Source: Cheiracanthium punctorium (Eukaryota; Arthropoda; Arachnida; Araneae; Cheiracanthiidae). Taken from it: DNA of 64,000 bases. Both the position numbers and the translations under genes were made by a program. The notes under the pieces are model-generated. The model did not search any database and was not told the DNA's origin. It saw nothing but the letters and a program-made list of their open reading frames with translations. Of the stretch, positions 22,561 to 33,488 are shown in pieces (the first letter of the stretch is position 1; the number at the start of each line of letters is the position of its first letter). The stretch spans positions 62,001-126,000 of the forward strand of contig JAWZYV010016978.1 of assembly GCA_038373885.1 (NCBI GenBank), given 5' to 3'.

Positions 22561-22606
22561 GTACGTACTTATTGTGCACTACTAAATGTTCTCCGAATGT
22601 GTATCT

Positions 22607-22930
22607 CAGCGGTTCCCAACCTCTTTTCTTTCACGTGCCCTTGCTAATATTTTTCTTTTATTAAAGATACGCGCGTTAAGGAATATCCCACTCACAGAAC
22701 AAAGATTTTTTTTAAGTTTAATTAATAAAATCTTAAAAAGAGACAGCAAAGCTATATGAAATTGAGATGAATCTTTGCTTGTAAATGATAGTTATTAGGA
22801 GTACTGAATTACGGAGACATATTTTTGTGCTCTAAAATTATAGGACTTTCTTTATGTATTTTCAGTTGAACCATTTTTTAAAAAATTTCCGCCATTACAG
22901 ACTTTTTACGTACCTCCAAGAAAGCCCTCT
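22607..22930 (+). mobile_element. left end of a Charlie-like hAT element
   Basis: CAGCGGTTCCCAACCTC is a close match to the widespread hAT-Charlie terminus CAGTGGTTCCCAACC. Downstream blocks such as TACGTACC near 22910 are compatible with such a MITE. The right terminus is not visible, so the end coordinate is approximate. Confidence 0.4.
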
Positions 22931-23639
22931 ACGTACTCCAGACATGGCCGCCGTTTGGAGGGGATACCTTTATTCTCATAGCCCCGGAGCCCGAAACTTT
23001 AGGAGCTCCATAAGGTCGTAGAGCTGTGTAAAAAGAAATTAAATCTCATTAAAAACATCCATTCCTGTAAAAATGTCTTCCAAGTCTCGTAGTACTTTAA
23101 AAAGTTCTGAGACATCGAGAAGAGCCCAGTCGTCCATTCTATTATCCTTGGCTATGAAGTTCGCGAATTATTCAGTAGTTGTCCTAAAACTACTCAGACA
23201 ATGTACAGAATAATTCATAATATATATTTTATAACTATTTCTCATAAATGACGTCATCCATCTATTTTATTTAAAACTTGTAATTTTCGAACTAGGCAAT
23301 CACGTGGTATTAGGACGCACTATCATAAGAAAATAATTTTATTAAAATTTTAATACGTCATTTATCTGCACTAATCCTTCGATACAGCATATCCTCGCAC
23401 TTCTGTAGTAAGGAAATATTCGCTTGTACCTTTGCGAAGAGCGAGTACACAGCTAGTTATTTTATAATTGCGGTAGACTGGATAATTCTTTCTAGTCTTG
23501 TAATAACACACATAAACACACACATAACACACATAAACACACGTAATATTTCGAACTTAATTCAACAATATTCAGAGTAATGCCGGTATTATAGTACAGA
23601 TTTCCAAGCCGGACTTGGCGTCATGAAGACATGACATCA

Positions 23640-23905
23640 TATTTCTCTGTTTTCTTTGCAATTTCTTTCCTATTTTCCTATTTATTCCTATTTATTTATT
23701 ATTTTTCTATTACAACTAAAATTCCACTACTTTGGAAAACTTTCTTTTGATCGCCATAAGTCTCCAAATTTGTCACCAAGTCGCCTAAACACCGGCAAGG
23801 TCAAGAGGTTACATACTCATTTCACTTGCAAGAATGCCAGTGCAAACTCTTTTTCTAGAAACAAACATCAATGCAGGAGAACAACATTACAGCTTTGTCA
23901 TTATT
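23640..23905 (+). repeat. repeat family G, partial copy
   Basis: The segment shares TTACATACTCATTTCA, TTGCAA(G/C)AATGCC and a CATTACAGCTTTGT block with the inverted pair at 42347-42745 and 46870-47182. It also keeps the degenerate CGCCAA(A/G)TTTGTC region that precedes those blocks. Confidence 0.65.
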
Positions 23906-24762
23906 GTGTCAAAACTGTAGTGTCGCTTTCCTGCCTAACGGAGATTATTGTGGAGAAATGAGTTTTACAGGCAATGTGTGGTTCTTGAAAACCTATGCCC
24001 CATTGACTTGGCGAAAAACTTATTGGCGACCGTTTGGCGACAAACATGAAGATTCTGGAAAGTGCTGGAATTTTCTATCTCTGTCAAGAAGGAAGTTACG
24101 ATGCATCTCCCAGAATTTTTTATGTGACATCCTATCCTGTCGAGAAAACTGTAAAAAGGAGAGCAGCAGTTCAGTTGCACTTCAGTTAAGTGAGTTGATT
24201 TCAAAGAACTTGTAGATACGTTGTTAGAAGCCGCGCACTTTGCTGTTATTATTAACGATTTACTGATTATTTGGTTTGCCATTTTGGGCGATCTCTGTAC
24301 ATTATTGAGATACTGGTGGTACGATTTTCTGGAATAATCGTTGAATAAAGTTGTCCTTTCTATTAAACCGGCATTTTGGACTGTTCGACGAGCCTAGCTC
24401 CCACTCAGTGATATTTATTACAATATGCAGTTTGAAAATACATTAGACTCCCCATGACACGTGCTCATATAAGACAGATTCGTCACACGAGAAAAAAAAA
24501 AAAAAAAAACCTGCGATCTTTTTCCTACATAGCGTTAAAAAAGACTCATAGAACACGGTAAAAGCATGAGGTTCATGTGTTTGTGACATGTACATTACGG
24601 ATTCACACAACGCGGAATGTATCTACGGGGCCAGGGGGGGAGGTCTACTGTATTCATCTTGGGGCACACTAATATGAGACAGAGAGAGTGAGAGAGAGAG
24701 AGAGAGAAAGAAAAAAAAGGTATGCCCTCGTGAAAACAGACACTAGGTAGTTCCGGCATTAA

Positions 24763-25025
24763 CCCTCTAAGGGTCTTGGAGATGGGCAAACAATTTAATG
24801 TTGTTTTAATGGTAAAATTTTAAAGCAGCTTTAAAGTTATAAAAAGAAACAAAACTATAATAAGATCTGCAATTAGAAAAAATAAGCTTAAATAAATTAC
24901 AAGCTTTAAAATCAAAATATATTTTATGACACCTGAATGGTTTTAAATAATATATCAATTGTAGATGCATTACTGGGAAAGCTGAATGAATTGGAATGTG
25001 TTTTACGTCTTAGTCAGTTAGAGGG
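24763..25025. mobile_element. TTAA-flanked MITE
   Basis: The 263-bp segment is flanked by TTAA at 24759-24762 and 25026-25029. Its ends are CCCTCTAAGGG and the inverted TTAGAGGG, eight bases matching. It is AT-rich inside and non-coding. Size and flanks suggest a piggyBac-type MITE; the short terminal match keeps this tentative. Confidence 0.5.
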
Positions 25026-25689
25026 TTAAAATTGGCAGGCTACTTATAGCGTCGGCGCTGACCTTAGGCTGGCAACAGCTGGTGTAACTTACAACAAGAA
25101 GAGTAGTTTGTATCACAAAATATTCTTTTCCAAACCATCTTCCCCTTAGCTTGGCGTTTCGTGCAGGTTCTACTTTTAAATTGCTTTTTTCTACAAATGT
25201 GAGACCCTCATGATCAGTACGTCCATTCAAATGGGCAGAGTATTGTACCAAGCCTAGCAAGTCTTGAAAAAGGACTTTCCCTAAGAATTACTAAGCTTGT
25301 CCGAAGCCAGCCGAGTAAATGTATATCTAATAAGACGAGATACCGGTTGTGTCATAAGTTCGTGCAAACTTTAAAATTCTTTAAAAAGTAACAAATAATG
25401 ATTTCAGTTTGCACGAAAAGGATTAAAGGGATATCGGAATCTTTTAATGACATAAAAAGCTGTGTTAAAAGCTCGTGAACATTGGAGTGACTCCACTCAA
25501 CTTTCCGAGCACTTCATATTTACCAAGCTTTTAAATACAACGTTTGATTCGATTGAATCGAATGTAGGGTCAGACGTTGGTGCACTTCAAATAAATTGGG
25601 TGTATAGATCGCAATGTATAACAATACATTTTTGTAGCCTTGTTAAAAACTGTAAGCGCTACCTCACCAAAATCTATACAGTATGTCAG
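25026..25689. other. no gene seen
   Basis: Mixed AT-rich intronic sequence. The small open stretches carry no recognisable motif. Confidence 0.5.
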
Positions 25690-26470
25690 ACAGTGACCGA
25701 CCCATAACATGCGTAAATAATATGAGCTCAATCGAATGCATCATCTAGACGCTAGCGCACTTTCAAGAATTTGTGTCTATAGGCCTTAATTTATAAGAAT
25801 TCTCTTTTGTAGACCTGTACAAAAACTATAAGCCATACACACTAAAATCTGTACACGTTGTGTGACGATGATCTATAATATACCTACCCAATTTCAACTT
25901 ATTCGAATGCATCATTTAGACACTAGCACAATTTAAATGATTTACATCCATTAGGTCGTAATGTATAAGAATCATTTTTTGCAACCCTGTGAACAAACTA
26001 TCGTCTCTACACACAGCAAAATCTATGAAGGTCATGTGACGGTGGCCCATATATGCATACCTAATGTTGCTCAAAGTTGTTTCAAAGTCTGCGAAAAATG
26101 GAATGCATCGTTTAGACGTTAGCGCACTTTCAAGAATATACTTCTATTGTCCATACTGTAAAAGAATTCTTTTTTGTAGCCCTGTAAAAAAACTGTACAC
26201 TCTAAGTCCTATACACACTAAAATCAATACCGGTCGTGCGAAAGTGATCTGTAATATATTTATCACATATCTCAGCTGAATTGAATGCACCGTTTAGGAG
26301 GTATCGTGCTCACTCACTCACACACTCACGCACATACATACAACATAGTAAAATTATCACAAGTGAATTCAAAATATGCTAATACGTTTAAATACATCAA
26401 AGTCTCAAAGTCGAATTTTTTCATAATTATACTCCTTATATGGTACATGTTTGGAAAGTAAAAATTACGG
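25690..26470 (+). repeat. monomeric repeat family V, copy 2
   Basis: Four diverged units contain GAGCTCAATCGAATGCA, a CACTTTCAAGAAT block, a TGTAGCCCTGTAAAAAAACT block and AAATCAATACCGGTCGTG. The array ends in a CACTCACACACTCACGCACA run and the hairpin near 26450, as in the copy at 8600-9075. Confidence 0.7.
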
Positions 26471-27739
26471 TTAGCATGAATAAGTTCGGTTTTTTAATTG
26501 GAAATTTGCTTCATGTTACGTAAATCGGAGCCATCTATCGGAAACTTCTTCAACTACTATAAAATGTATCTTATTCGGTTGTTGTTGTCGTTTAAAAAAA
26601 TACTAGCTGCGTATCCGTTCTACGCACTGCAGGAAATGAATATTTTTCTAACACATTTAATTCGAATTAAACCCAGTCATGCGGAATCTCAAAAAGTGAA
26701 AAATTATTTGAATTGTGAGGAAAAGTTGACGTCACGAGTGCAAATCTGAGGTGATTGCAACATAATGATACAAAAATTACGTCAGTGTCACTGGAGATAA
26801 AAAAATAAAGAACTTTACACAGTAAAAAAAAATCAGAAACGTTTCAGCTAACAGTAAGGCAACTTTTTTCGTAATTGTTTCTCACAAAGCGTGAGAAACA
26901 TTTATGATAGGTGTTGTGGAAAAATTAACTTTTCAAATTTGTGTCTGAAAAGTTTCCGGTAAAACAATGATATTGCAATTTTACAACAATTTCTGTGTAA
27001 ATCTGATAGTTTTCAGATAATTTCATGAAACGTTTCGAAATTTTTTTAGAGTGTACGGTATGCAGACGAAACTTTTCACTTTGAAAATACCCAATTTCTA
27101 CATCATATAATTCTGTTTGTTTTAGGTTAAATTTATAGCATTAAGATATACCTCATAAATAACATTGCATGATGTTGGCAACTATTTTATTTCATCTTAC
27201 ATTTCGTAAAGCGTGTACAATGCAATAGCGCAGTTGTATGTTGCAGATGACTATTGAATGTTACATAACAAAAAGTCTTAAAATATTGCTGATATTTTAT
27301 ATTAAAAAAGAGAACTACATGAAACAGTCCATGCACAATGTACGCTTAGAATCCAAAAATACACTCTGTTTCCGTGACGATCATGCCACTTTTGTAATGT
27401 AAACGTTCGTGACATAGCTTCTGCGAAAGAGTTTATATCCTTTCTGAACTCCTAATATAATATCACATTTGTTTTGCATAAAATTGACGTTGATTTCACT
27501 GTCAATTTGCACTTAAAATAAATAACTATTTTCATATTCTATTTTTAGCAGATTAGTTGTCATAGTGTCAAATTCAATATTTAAACAAAATCTAAAGTCG
27601 TTTGTAAAGTCCTTGGTTCTGTAAATTGAAACTATATGAAAAAATCTGGCGTGACTACACTCGACTTTCCGAACACTTACGATTAAGATCATTACCAAGC
27701 ATTTAAATAAATTTTAATCGATGAATAATTCAAACCTAT
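26471..27739. other. no gene; old repeat at 27040-27250
   Basis: Only the old unclassified repeat shared with 14260-14480 is recognisable. TGACGTCA occurs at 26727. Confidence 0.45.
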
Positions 27740-28715
27740 ATAACAAGTTGAAGCTCAATCGAATGCGCCGTTTAAACGCTTGGGCACTTTCAAGAATTCC
27801 TCCCCATATGCCATAATGTAAAAGAAATCTTTCAGTCCTATACACACCAAAATCAATACCGGTCTTATGATGGTGGTTTATAACATATACCTAATTTGAG
27901 CTCAATCGAATGTATTATTTAAACGCTAGCGTACTTTCAAGAATTCCCCCCTTAGGCCATAATGTAAAAGAAATCTTTGTCGTAGCCCTGTAGAAAAACT
28001 ATAAGTCCTATACACATCAAAATCAATACCGGTCTTGTGACGGTGGTTTATAACATATATATCCAATTTGAGTTCAATCGTATGCCCCGTTTAGGAGCTA
28101 TCGTGTTCACTCACATACACACATACACACACACACATACATACACACTAGAGATGAGACGGGCTCAGCCCGAGCCCGAAAGCCCGAGCCCGAGCCCGGG
28201 CCCGACTCGGGCTCGGGCTCTGTAATTCACGATTGCGTTTGGGCTCGGGCTCGTGAAAAATTTCTTCTTTGTTGAACATACTCCTTGAAACAGATTTTAA
28301 AAAGTGATTCATGGGATAAATAGACGTACTTATTTCAAAAAATAGCGGCACGGGGGAGTAGAAGGTGTGTGAAGCTCCAAAATTTATTGTATCCTATTAA
28401 TGAAGTAGTTAATTTTATTTGTCTTTAGCTGAAATTTCGGGCTCGGGCGGGCTCGGGCTCCAACTTTAATAATATTGCTCGGGCTCGGGCGGGCTCGGAT
28501 TAAAAGTCTTCGGGCTCGGGCGGGCTCGGGCTTCAAAAAATGAGCCCGAACTCATCTCTAATACACACACGCATATATACATATATCTCGTAAAAATAGC
28601 ATAAAATAATTGAGAAGACCCCAAAACGCGTACGTACACCAAAATCTCGAAGTCGAATTTTTTCATGATTACAATACTTTCCTTACATGGTACGTCTTCG
28701 GAAAGTAAAAATGAA
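27740..28715 (+). repeat. monomeric repeat family V, copy 3, split by a hAT MITE
   Basis: Units with GAGCTCAATCGAATG, AAATCAATACCGGTCTT and GTGACGGTGGTTTATAACAT run to 28140. They resume after the insertion at 28561 with the CA-rich run and the terminal ACTTTCC...GGAAAGT hairpin near 28705. Confidence 0.75.
28149..28560. mobile_element. hAT MITE made largely of GAGCCCGA words
   Basis: A 412-bp element starts TAGAGATGAG and ends CTCATCTCTA, with an exact 8-bp duplication ATACACAC (28141-28148, 28561-28568). Both sides carry dense direct and inverted copies of GAGCCCG/CGGGCTC. The middle 28260-28430 is ordinary AT-rich sequence. No coding capacity. Confidence 0.88.
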
Positions 28716-29679
28716 TAGAACTTTAACATAGGTCATTTCTAGGGAATATTATAAGAACATCGGACGCTGTTATTCGGAAAGATGCCGGAAACGCCATGGA
28801 AAGAGCAATTCATTTGACATTTTATTTTGTATTCCTTGAGAGTGCCTTTGTTGTGCACATGATTGCAATATCATTCTCGTACACGACGCATTTACTATAT
28901 TCTCGATTCACTTTTGATTTCCATTTCACATTCCTGACTTTTCATATTCTCTTGATTTTTGGCGCTTTTTATTATTATATTTTCTTTTCAAATGAATTTT
29001 TAAAGTTTGCATGGACTTTCGGAGAACCAAGTATATAGTGTATAGTTAGTCTTTTTACTTATTTAACTAAAGGTAATTTCAAGAAAGTGTAATCAAGAAG
29101 TTCTGCTAGATTCACTTCATCAAACAGCTCGGGACAACTTAGGTGATATAACCGATTATAACATGCAGATCCATTTTGATAAAGGACCCCTAGGTTACGA
29201 AATTTCTAAGAAACCTCTGCAAAAATTGTCTAGACTACAGAAGGCTCCAAGCGAATTTCTTTCAAAGGCCATCTGGTTTGGTCTGATGTAACACGAGACT
29301 TGGACATAATTACTTTCCCAAATTTAGAGCTTATGGCCAAAAATAGCAATTGATAATGCGCTACGAAATACAAAAGTATCTTATTTTGGTAAAATGCATT
29401 TAACTGAACACATCACAGAAATACACTCTATCTAATAGGATCATTTATTTAGAATTTCAGCTGTTGTACATTCGTCTTAAAATTTTCAAGTATCTATCAG
29501 TGCTAAAAATGATTTACGGCAAACAAATATTTCCTATACACCAATAACTAATACACTGAATACGTTATTTTTTAATTCTGTAAGTTTGTTTACAGTTATG
29601 AAATTTTCCACCATTTCATTTGCCTCCCTGTGGGCCTCAGAAATTATATGGGTCCATAGGCTAAAGCCTATTTAGTCTA
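28716..29679. other. no gene seen
   Basis: AT-rich intron sequence. One hydrophobic phenylalanine-rich open stretch at 28796-29038 shows no motif or conserved context, so I do not call it. Confidence 0.45.
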
Positions 29680-29892
29680 CACTGTTAACAGAAGTAGTTC
29701 AACATTTCACCTTACAGCTAGCTATTACCTTACTTTGAGCTAAATTAGCTGCAATCTTTCAAAGGAGAAACGTTGAACCATGATTTGATGTTTAAACTGA
29801 TCTGAGAACAGAATCATGGTTCAACATTGAAAGGTTGCAGCCAATTTAGGTCTAGTGCATGATGAAATGTGGAACTACTTTTATTAACAGCG
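29680..29892. mobile_element. TA-flanked foldback MITE
   Basis: The 213-bp element is flanked by TA. Its ends CACTGTTAACAGAAGTAGTT and the inverted counterpart AACTACTTTTATTAACAGCG extend into arms of about 90 bp that include GGTTCAACATTGAAAGGTTG. TA duplication suggests the Tc1/mariner superfamily. Confidence 0.65.
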
Positions 29893-30037
29893 TAACGAAT
29901 GATATCCGGCTTCTGTAGTCTGTGGAGGGCTCCCATGCTGATAAACTTCGACCATTCCTTTATTGGTTTATTACTTGACTGCATTTATGTATTTTTCGTC
30001 AATAAAACAGAAGTGATCCCCAACTATTCCCACCCAG

Positions 30038-30213
30038 GTATAAAGACGGCAGAAGAGTCCAGGAAGTTGAAGACCGAATAGAAATGGAAGGTAGACTTCT
30101 CAAAATACTCGAGACCAGCTTAAACGACACCGGTGAATACGTCTGCATATTTGAGGAAGAGGGCCAGTCATATCTGTACGCAGATCACCAAGGAAGCAGA
30201 ACTTGGATCACGT
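30038..30213 (+). CDS. Ig-domain protein, second half of Ig-like domain 2
   Basis: The acceptor is TATTCCCACCCAG and the donor is GTAAG; entry is in phase 2 and exit in phase 1 (176 bases). The first base completes the core tryptophan codon begun at 22560, giving INWYKDGRRV. The domain ends with the canonical D-T-G-E-Y-V-C motif (Asp71, Tyr75, Cys77 from the start of domain 2) and carries a sequon N-D-T at residue 70. The tail after the second cysteine (FEEEGQSYLYADHQGS) is longer than a minimal linker. The match across a 7.5-kb intron, with frame and fold both preserved, is the strongest evidence that these exons form one gene. Confidence 0.88.
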
Positions 30214-30651
30214 GTAAGAACCCTCCTTTGTTTTTTAAAGTGCTGTGTTACGAAGAAGTTTAAAAATTTCGAAATACTTGTATTGAATCTATTTTGTAAC
30301 TAAATAAAAAATAACGCGAAATTTAGAGAGATATGATATCGCGTAACTGGTTAAGCTTCGAGCACCTGACCCCAGTTTTTCGGGTCTGGCTCTTAACTGT
30401 AGGTCTAGATGCTCGTATGAAATTAAAACTACCATATCGTATCGACACCGAATGATTAATTAATATTTTAAACAAGTTATTGGTTTTTATTTTTTAAGTA
30501 TCTTCAGAAGTTTAGAAGACATGCTCTATTAAAGTCGACTTAAAAAGAAGTAAAGAAAATATATATATATATATATATATACATATAGATAGATAGATAC
30601 TATATGTATAAATGTACTATATAAAGCGAAGACTGTTCTCTTATGTTCCAG
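30214..30651 (+). other. intron 3 (between Ig domains 2 and 3)
   Basis: A 438-bp phase-1 intron begins GTAAG and ends TTATGTTCCAG. It contains an (AT)n microsatellite at about 30559-30582 followed by a short (ATAG)n run. Confidence 0.85.
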
Positions 30652-30765
30652 ATGGCGCTCGGGTGGAAAACTTCCCACGTCAGATTCGTCCGATCTTGAA
30701 CAGGAGCTTCAGTCTGGAGTGCAGAGTTCAAGGATTCCCAACACCTCGAATCGCCTGGTTTGTGG
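30652..30765 (+). CDS. Ig-domain protein, first half of Ig-like domain 3
   Basis: The acceptor is CTTATGTTCCAG and the donor, which follows a G, reads GTTAGT. The 114 bases are phase 1 at both ends. From the split tyrosine, the half-domain contains Cys24 (FSLEC), the typical G-F-P-T-P turn and the core Trp36 (RIAWFV). A sequon N-R-S is at residue 17. Another possible donor after the tryptophan codon, GTTTGT, would not fit the phase of the only downstream exon found, so I prefer GTTAGT. The following 30.4-kb intron is the longest in the window. Confidence 0.82.
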
Positions 30766-30779
30766 GTTAGTTCTTTCAG

Positions 30780-31559
30780 GATAATCGTCCAATCAGTCCT
30801 CTTTTGATTGACAAATCTTTTTTGATAAGATACGCATCGAAGAGTGGACCGACAAAGAACGCAAACGTTGTCCAGATCACCGTCAACATTATACGTTCGT
30901 TCTATTTTACATGTTGCTTGAAAAAAAAAAAAAAAAATACCTCAATTAGCCTCTGAGATCGGCCTTCATTTTTACTTGGAGGTTTTTATGTTTTGAGTTC
31001 CTACAGCGAGTATTTACCCTTTCAAACCTGATTAAATAATTTTATCTTTAAATTAAATAATTTTTCTTTCGATAATAGAGATTGAATTTGTAATTAAAAA
31101 AATAATCCTGATTATTATATAAATTTTCGAGGTGAATGGGTTTTCTTTAAGTGCACAAATTAGGATATCTATCTTGTATGAGAGTATAAATAATTTTTGT
31201 GTCCTTAATTGTGGACGCAAAGTCTGAAAGGGTTTACTCAATAACTCGTATGTGTGCTGCATATAATTCCGATAGCAAAATAATACTGGCTTCCAATATT
31301 ATGCGACCATATTGGGAATGTTTCTAATGTTTGAAATATTTATTCGAATTATGGAGGGGCGGTGATTTTCTCTTCTAGGAAGAAAGTAATATTTTTCTTT
31401 TTAGGAATTCATTTTTCCCCCTGCATATCTGCGGAAATAACTTAAGTTTTATTTAAATGTGTGTCGAAAGGGCTTATTTAAGGGGGAGGCGAGGGGCCCC
31501 GAGCTCTCCCCGAAAATGTAAGGCAATTATTAAATAACAGCTATATTAAAATATTAATA
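30780..31559. other. no gene seen
   Basis: AT-rich start of intron 4 with an A-run near 30920. No element ends recognised. Confidence 0.45.
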
Positions 31560-32070
31560 TTGGGTTGGCAACAAAGTAATTGCGTTTTCTTATATAAAAT
31601 TCAAACACATAAAATTTCAACAAGATTTAAATTACAGACAAGCTGTACCTAAACATGGGATTCATATTTGTTATATTTAAAAGAAGAGTTTTACGTTTTT
31701 TTTTTTGTTGTTGTTGTTTTTTTTCCACAAAAGATGGCCACCTTCCCTCTTTTTCCGCGTCTCCTTGGAGGACAATATTCAAAATATCCTGAAATGTATT
31801 ATTAGGTATTCGTAACTGCTGTATTTTACAGCAAGAATTTCACGGATGTCTCTATTTTTCTTTCAGATCAAGTAAAATATATGAAAAGAACATTTTAGCC
31901 CCTTACCCCTCTAAGGTAACGAATTTTGGGAAAATGATCTCTGATCTCTGATCTAGCACCTACATTAAAGAACTCACTTGCGTGCCAAATTTCGTATTAT
32001 TAGCTTCGGTAGTTTTGGCCTGGCGATATATTGACATACGGAAAACGCCACCACTTTTTTGCCACCCCAA
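31560..32070. mobile_element. mariner MITE, copy 2
   Basis: A 511-bp element has ends TTGGGTTGGCAACAAAGTAA and TTTTTTGCCACCCCAA, flanked by TA. It is the same family as 3476-3975 and shares the interior (GATGGCC(G/A)CC block, TTTCACGGAT(A/G)TCTCTATTTT). The right end is more decayed, so this copy may be older. Confidence 0.75.
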
Positions 32071-32217
32071 TATTAACTCAAGCAACAGTAAGATTCAAAA
32101 TACCGGATCGCCCCGCTCCTTTGCCCCTGAAATGGAAACCTATATACGCTACTGGATGTCGGAGATGCTTCTCTTAGTTAAAAAAAATAAAATAAAATAA
32201 AGAGAGAGAGAGAGAGA

Positions 32218-32365
32218 AAATCTGAAACACTTTCAGATTTTAAATACGCACTAAAGCGTCATAAATTAAAAGCGTATCATAATCCGCGCGTCTTCCCAAT
32301 TAGTTTCCTTATTCCATTAAGTTGGAAAATGTATCTTTATTCATGAGTGTGCCGTATTTTTCTTT
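32218..32365 (+). repeat. repeat family H
   Basis: The hairpin AATCTGAAACACTTTCAGATT is followed by AAGCGTATCATAATCCG and CCATTAAGTTGGAAA, ending in CATGAGTGTGCCGTATTTTT. A close copy follows at 35291, and an inverted one is at 19420-19562. Confidence 0.7.
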
Positions 32366-32369
32366 GCAC

Positions 32370-32545
32370 CTCCCGTTCATAATGAGCTAGTGCTTCATCT
32401 TGCTGAAACCACATTACCTGTCGATGTGTAGAACATCGTTCAACATATCTGGCATTACTTGTTGCAGGAACATAGGGCATTCTTCCCCGTCAGAGCGTTC
32501 TAGCAGAAGATAAGATCCGAGGTGGTGGTCGCCGATTATTCCTGA
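32370..32545 (-). pseudogene. fragment of a DDE transposase (mariner-related, second Asp region)
   Basis: On the minus strand, a stretch with G-D-H-H-L-G and F-L-Q-Q-V-M-P, ending LNDVLHIDR, is followed after one frame change by MWFQQDEALAHY. This resembles the region around the second catalytic aspartate in a group of insect and spider mariner-related transposases (WFQQDGAPxH). The aspartate is kept, but the glycine after it is glutamate. Only about 60 residues remain and no ends are visible. It lies between a family-H repeat and the piggyBac insertion. Confidence 0.55.
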
Positions 32546-32748
32546 TCTAACACTGATAGCAAAGCATCAACCGCATGCCATTAAACTTTCTTTTTTAACC
32601 TAACTCTTAAAGTTTTGTCCATCTTTTATGGAACATCCTGTATATCCTGATACCGCAAGAGGTTTGCAAGAGTATCGTTTATGTGCTCATAAGTAATGAA
32701 AAGTTTCATTATTTTATCATTCATTACATCATTATTTGACTAAATTAA

Positions 32749-33457
32749 CCTTTCTACCCTGTCTGGGTCGATTCGACCCATTTCTAAAATTGATCTTTCG
32801 ATATCTTCCGCAGGTTTTAATTTAGATCTTTCAAACTTCATGTATTCCACAAAATTGTGCACTCGTTTCATATGTGAGTTTTTCTGAGTCGTAAGAGTTT
32901 TCTTTAATCACCCTGAAAAAAAAGTGACATATTGCCTGTCTGGGTCGAATCGACCCATGCTATCATTATGCGTAGAAATACATGGAAAACCCCATTCATA
33001 TTTTGAATATACTCTATTTTATTGTGTGGTCGATAGATGGCGGCAATATATTGAAGGATAAATATGACCTATTTTTTGCCTGGTATGCTTAGCCATTTCT
33101 TTTTTAGTTCAATAACATGGCAAATCGCAAACGTAAACTTTCTGAAGAAGAGATCCGAAAACTCTTACAAGAGCTTTCAGATCTATCTGATATAGGTGAA
33201 TGAATATGTTGAAACAGATGAATCAGATCACACATCGAGTGAAGATATTTCTGATGAAGACATAGATAAGTCAGATATTGAAGAAAACATTCAGCCAGCG
33301 TCTACGTCTGTTAGTAGAAACAAAACTGAATGGTGTAATGTCGCCCCTACTTCATGCCATGATCGGCAAGTAATCTAATTTCAATTTATAGTTGTTTTTC
33401 ATTTTACTTTTACAAAATGTACTATTTATTAAAAAATGCTGATATTCCTAACAATTA

Positions 33458-33488
<31 letters not shown>

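Larger units (their letters stand above)
22561..30037 (+). other. intron 2 (splits Ig domain 2)
   Basis: A 7.5-kb phase-2 intron begins GTACGTAC and ends TTCCCACCCAG. It contains the hAT remnant at 22607 and the repeats up to 29892. Confidence 0.85.

Noticed and set aside
23656..24215. Two overlapping plus-strand open stretches of about 100 codons with several Cys and His
   Set aside because: The first half is family-G repeat sequence also present inverted at 42.4 kb and at 47.1 kb, with no conserved frame.
28148..28351. Pro/Ser/Arg-rich proteins from 28.1-28.7 kb
   Set aside because: They are translations of the GAGCCCGA word array in a hAT MITE.
30759..30764. Alternative donor GTTTGT right after the tryptophan codon start, by analogy with domain 2
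   Set aside because: It gives phase 2, which does not match the phase-1 acceptor at 61139; GTTAGT at 30766 gives a continuous Ig domain.
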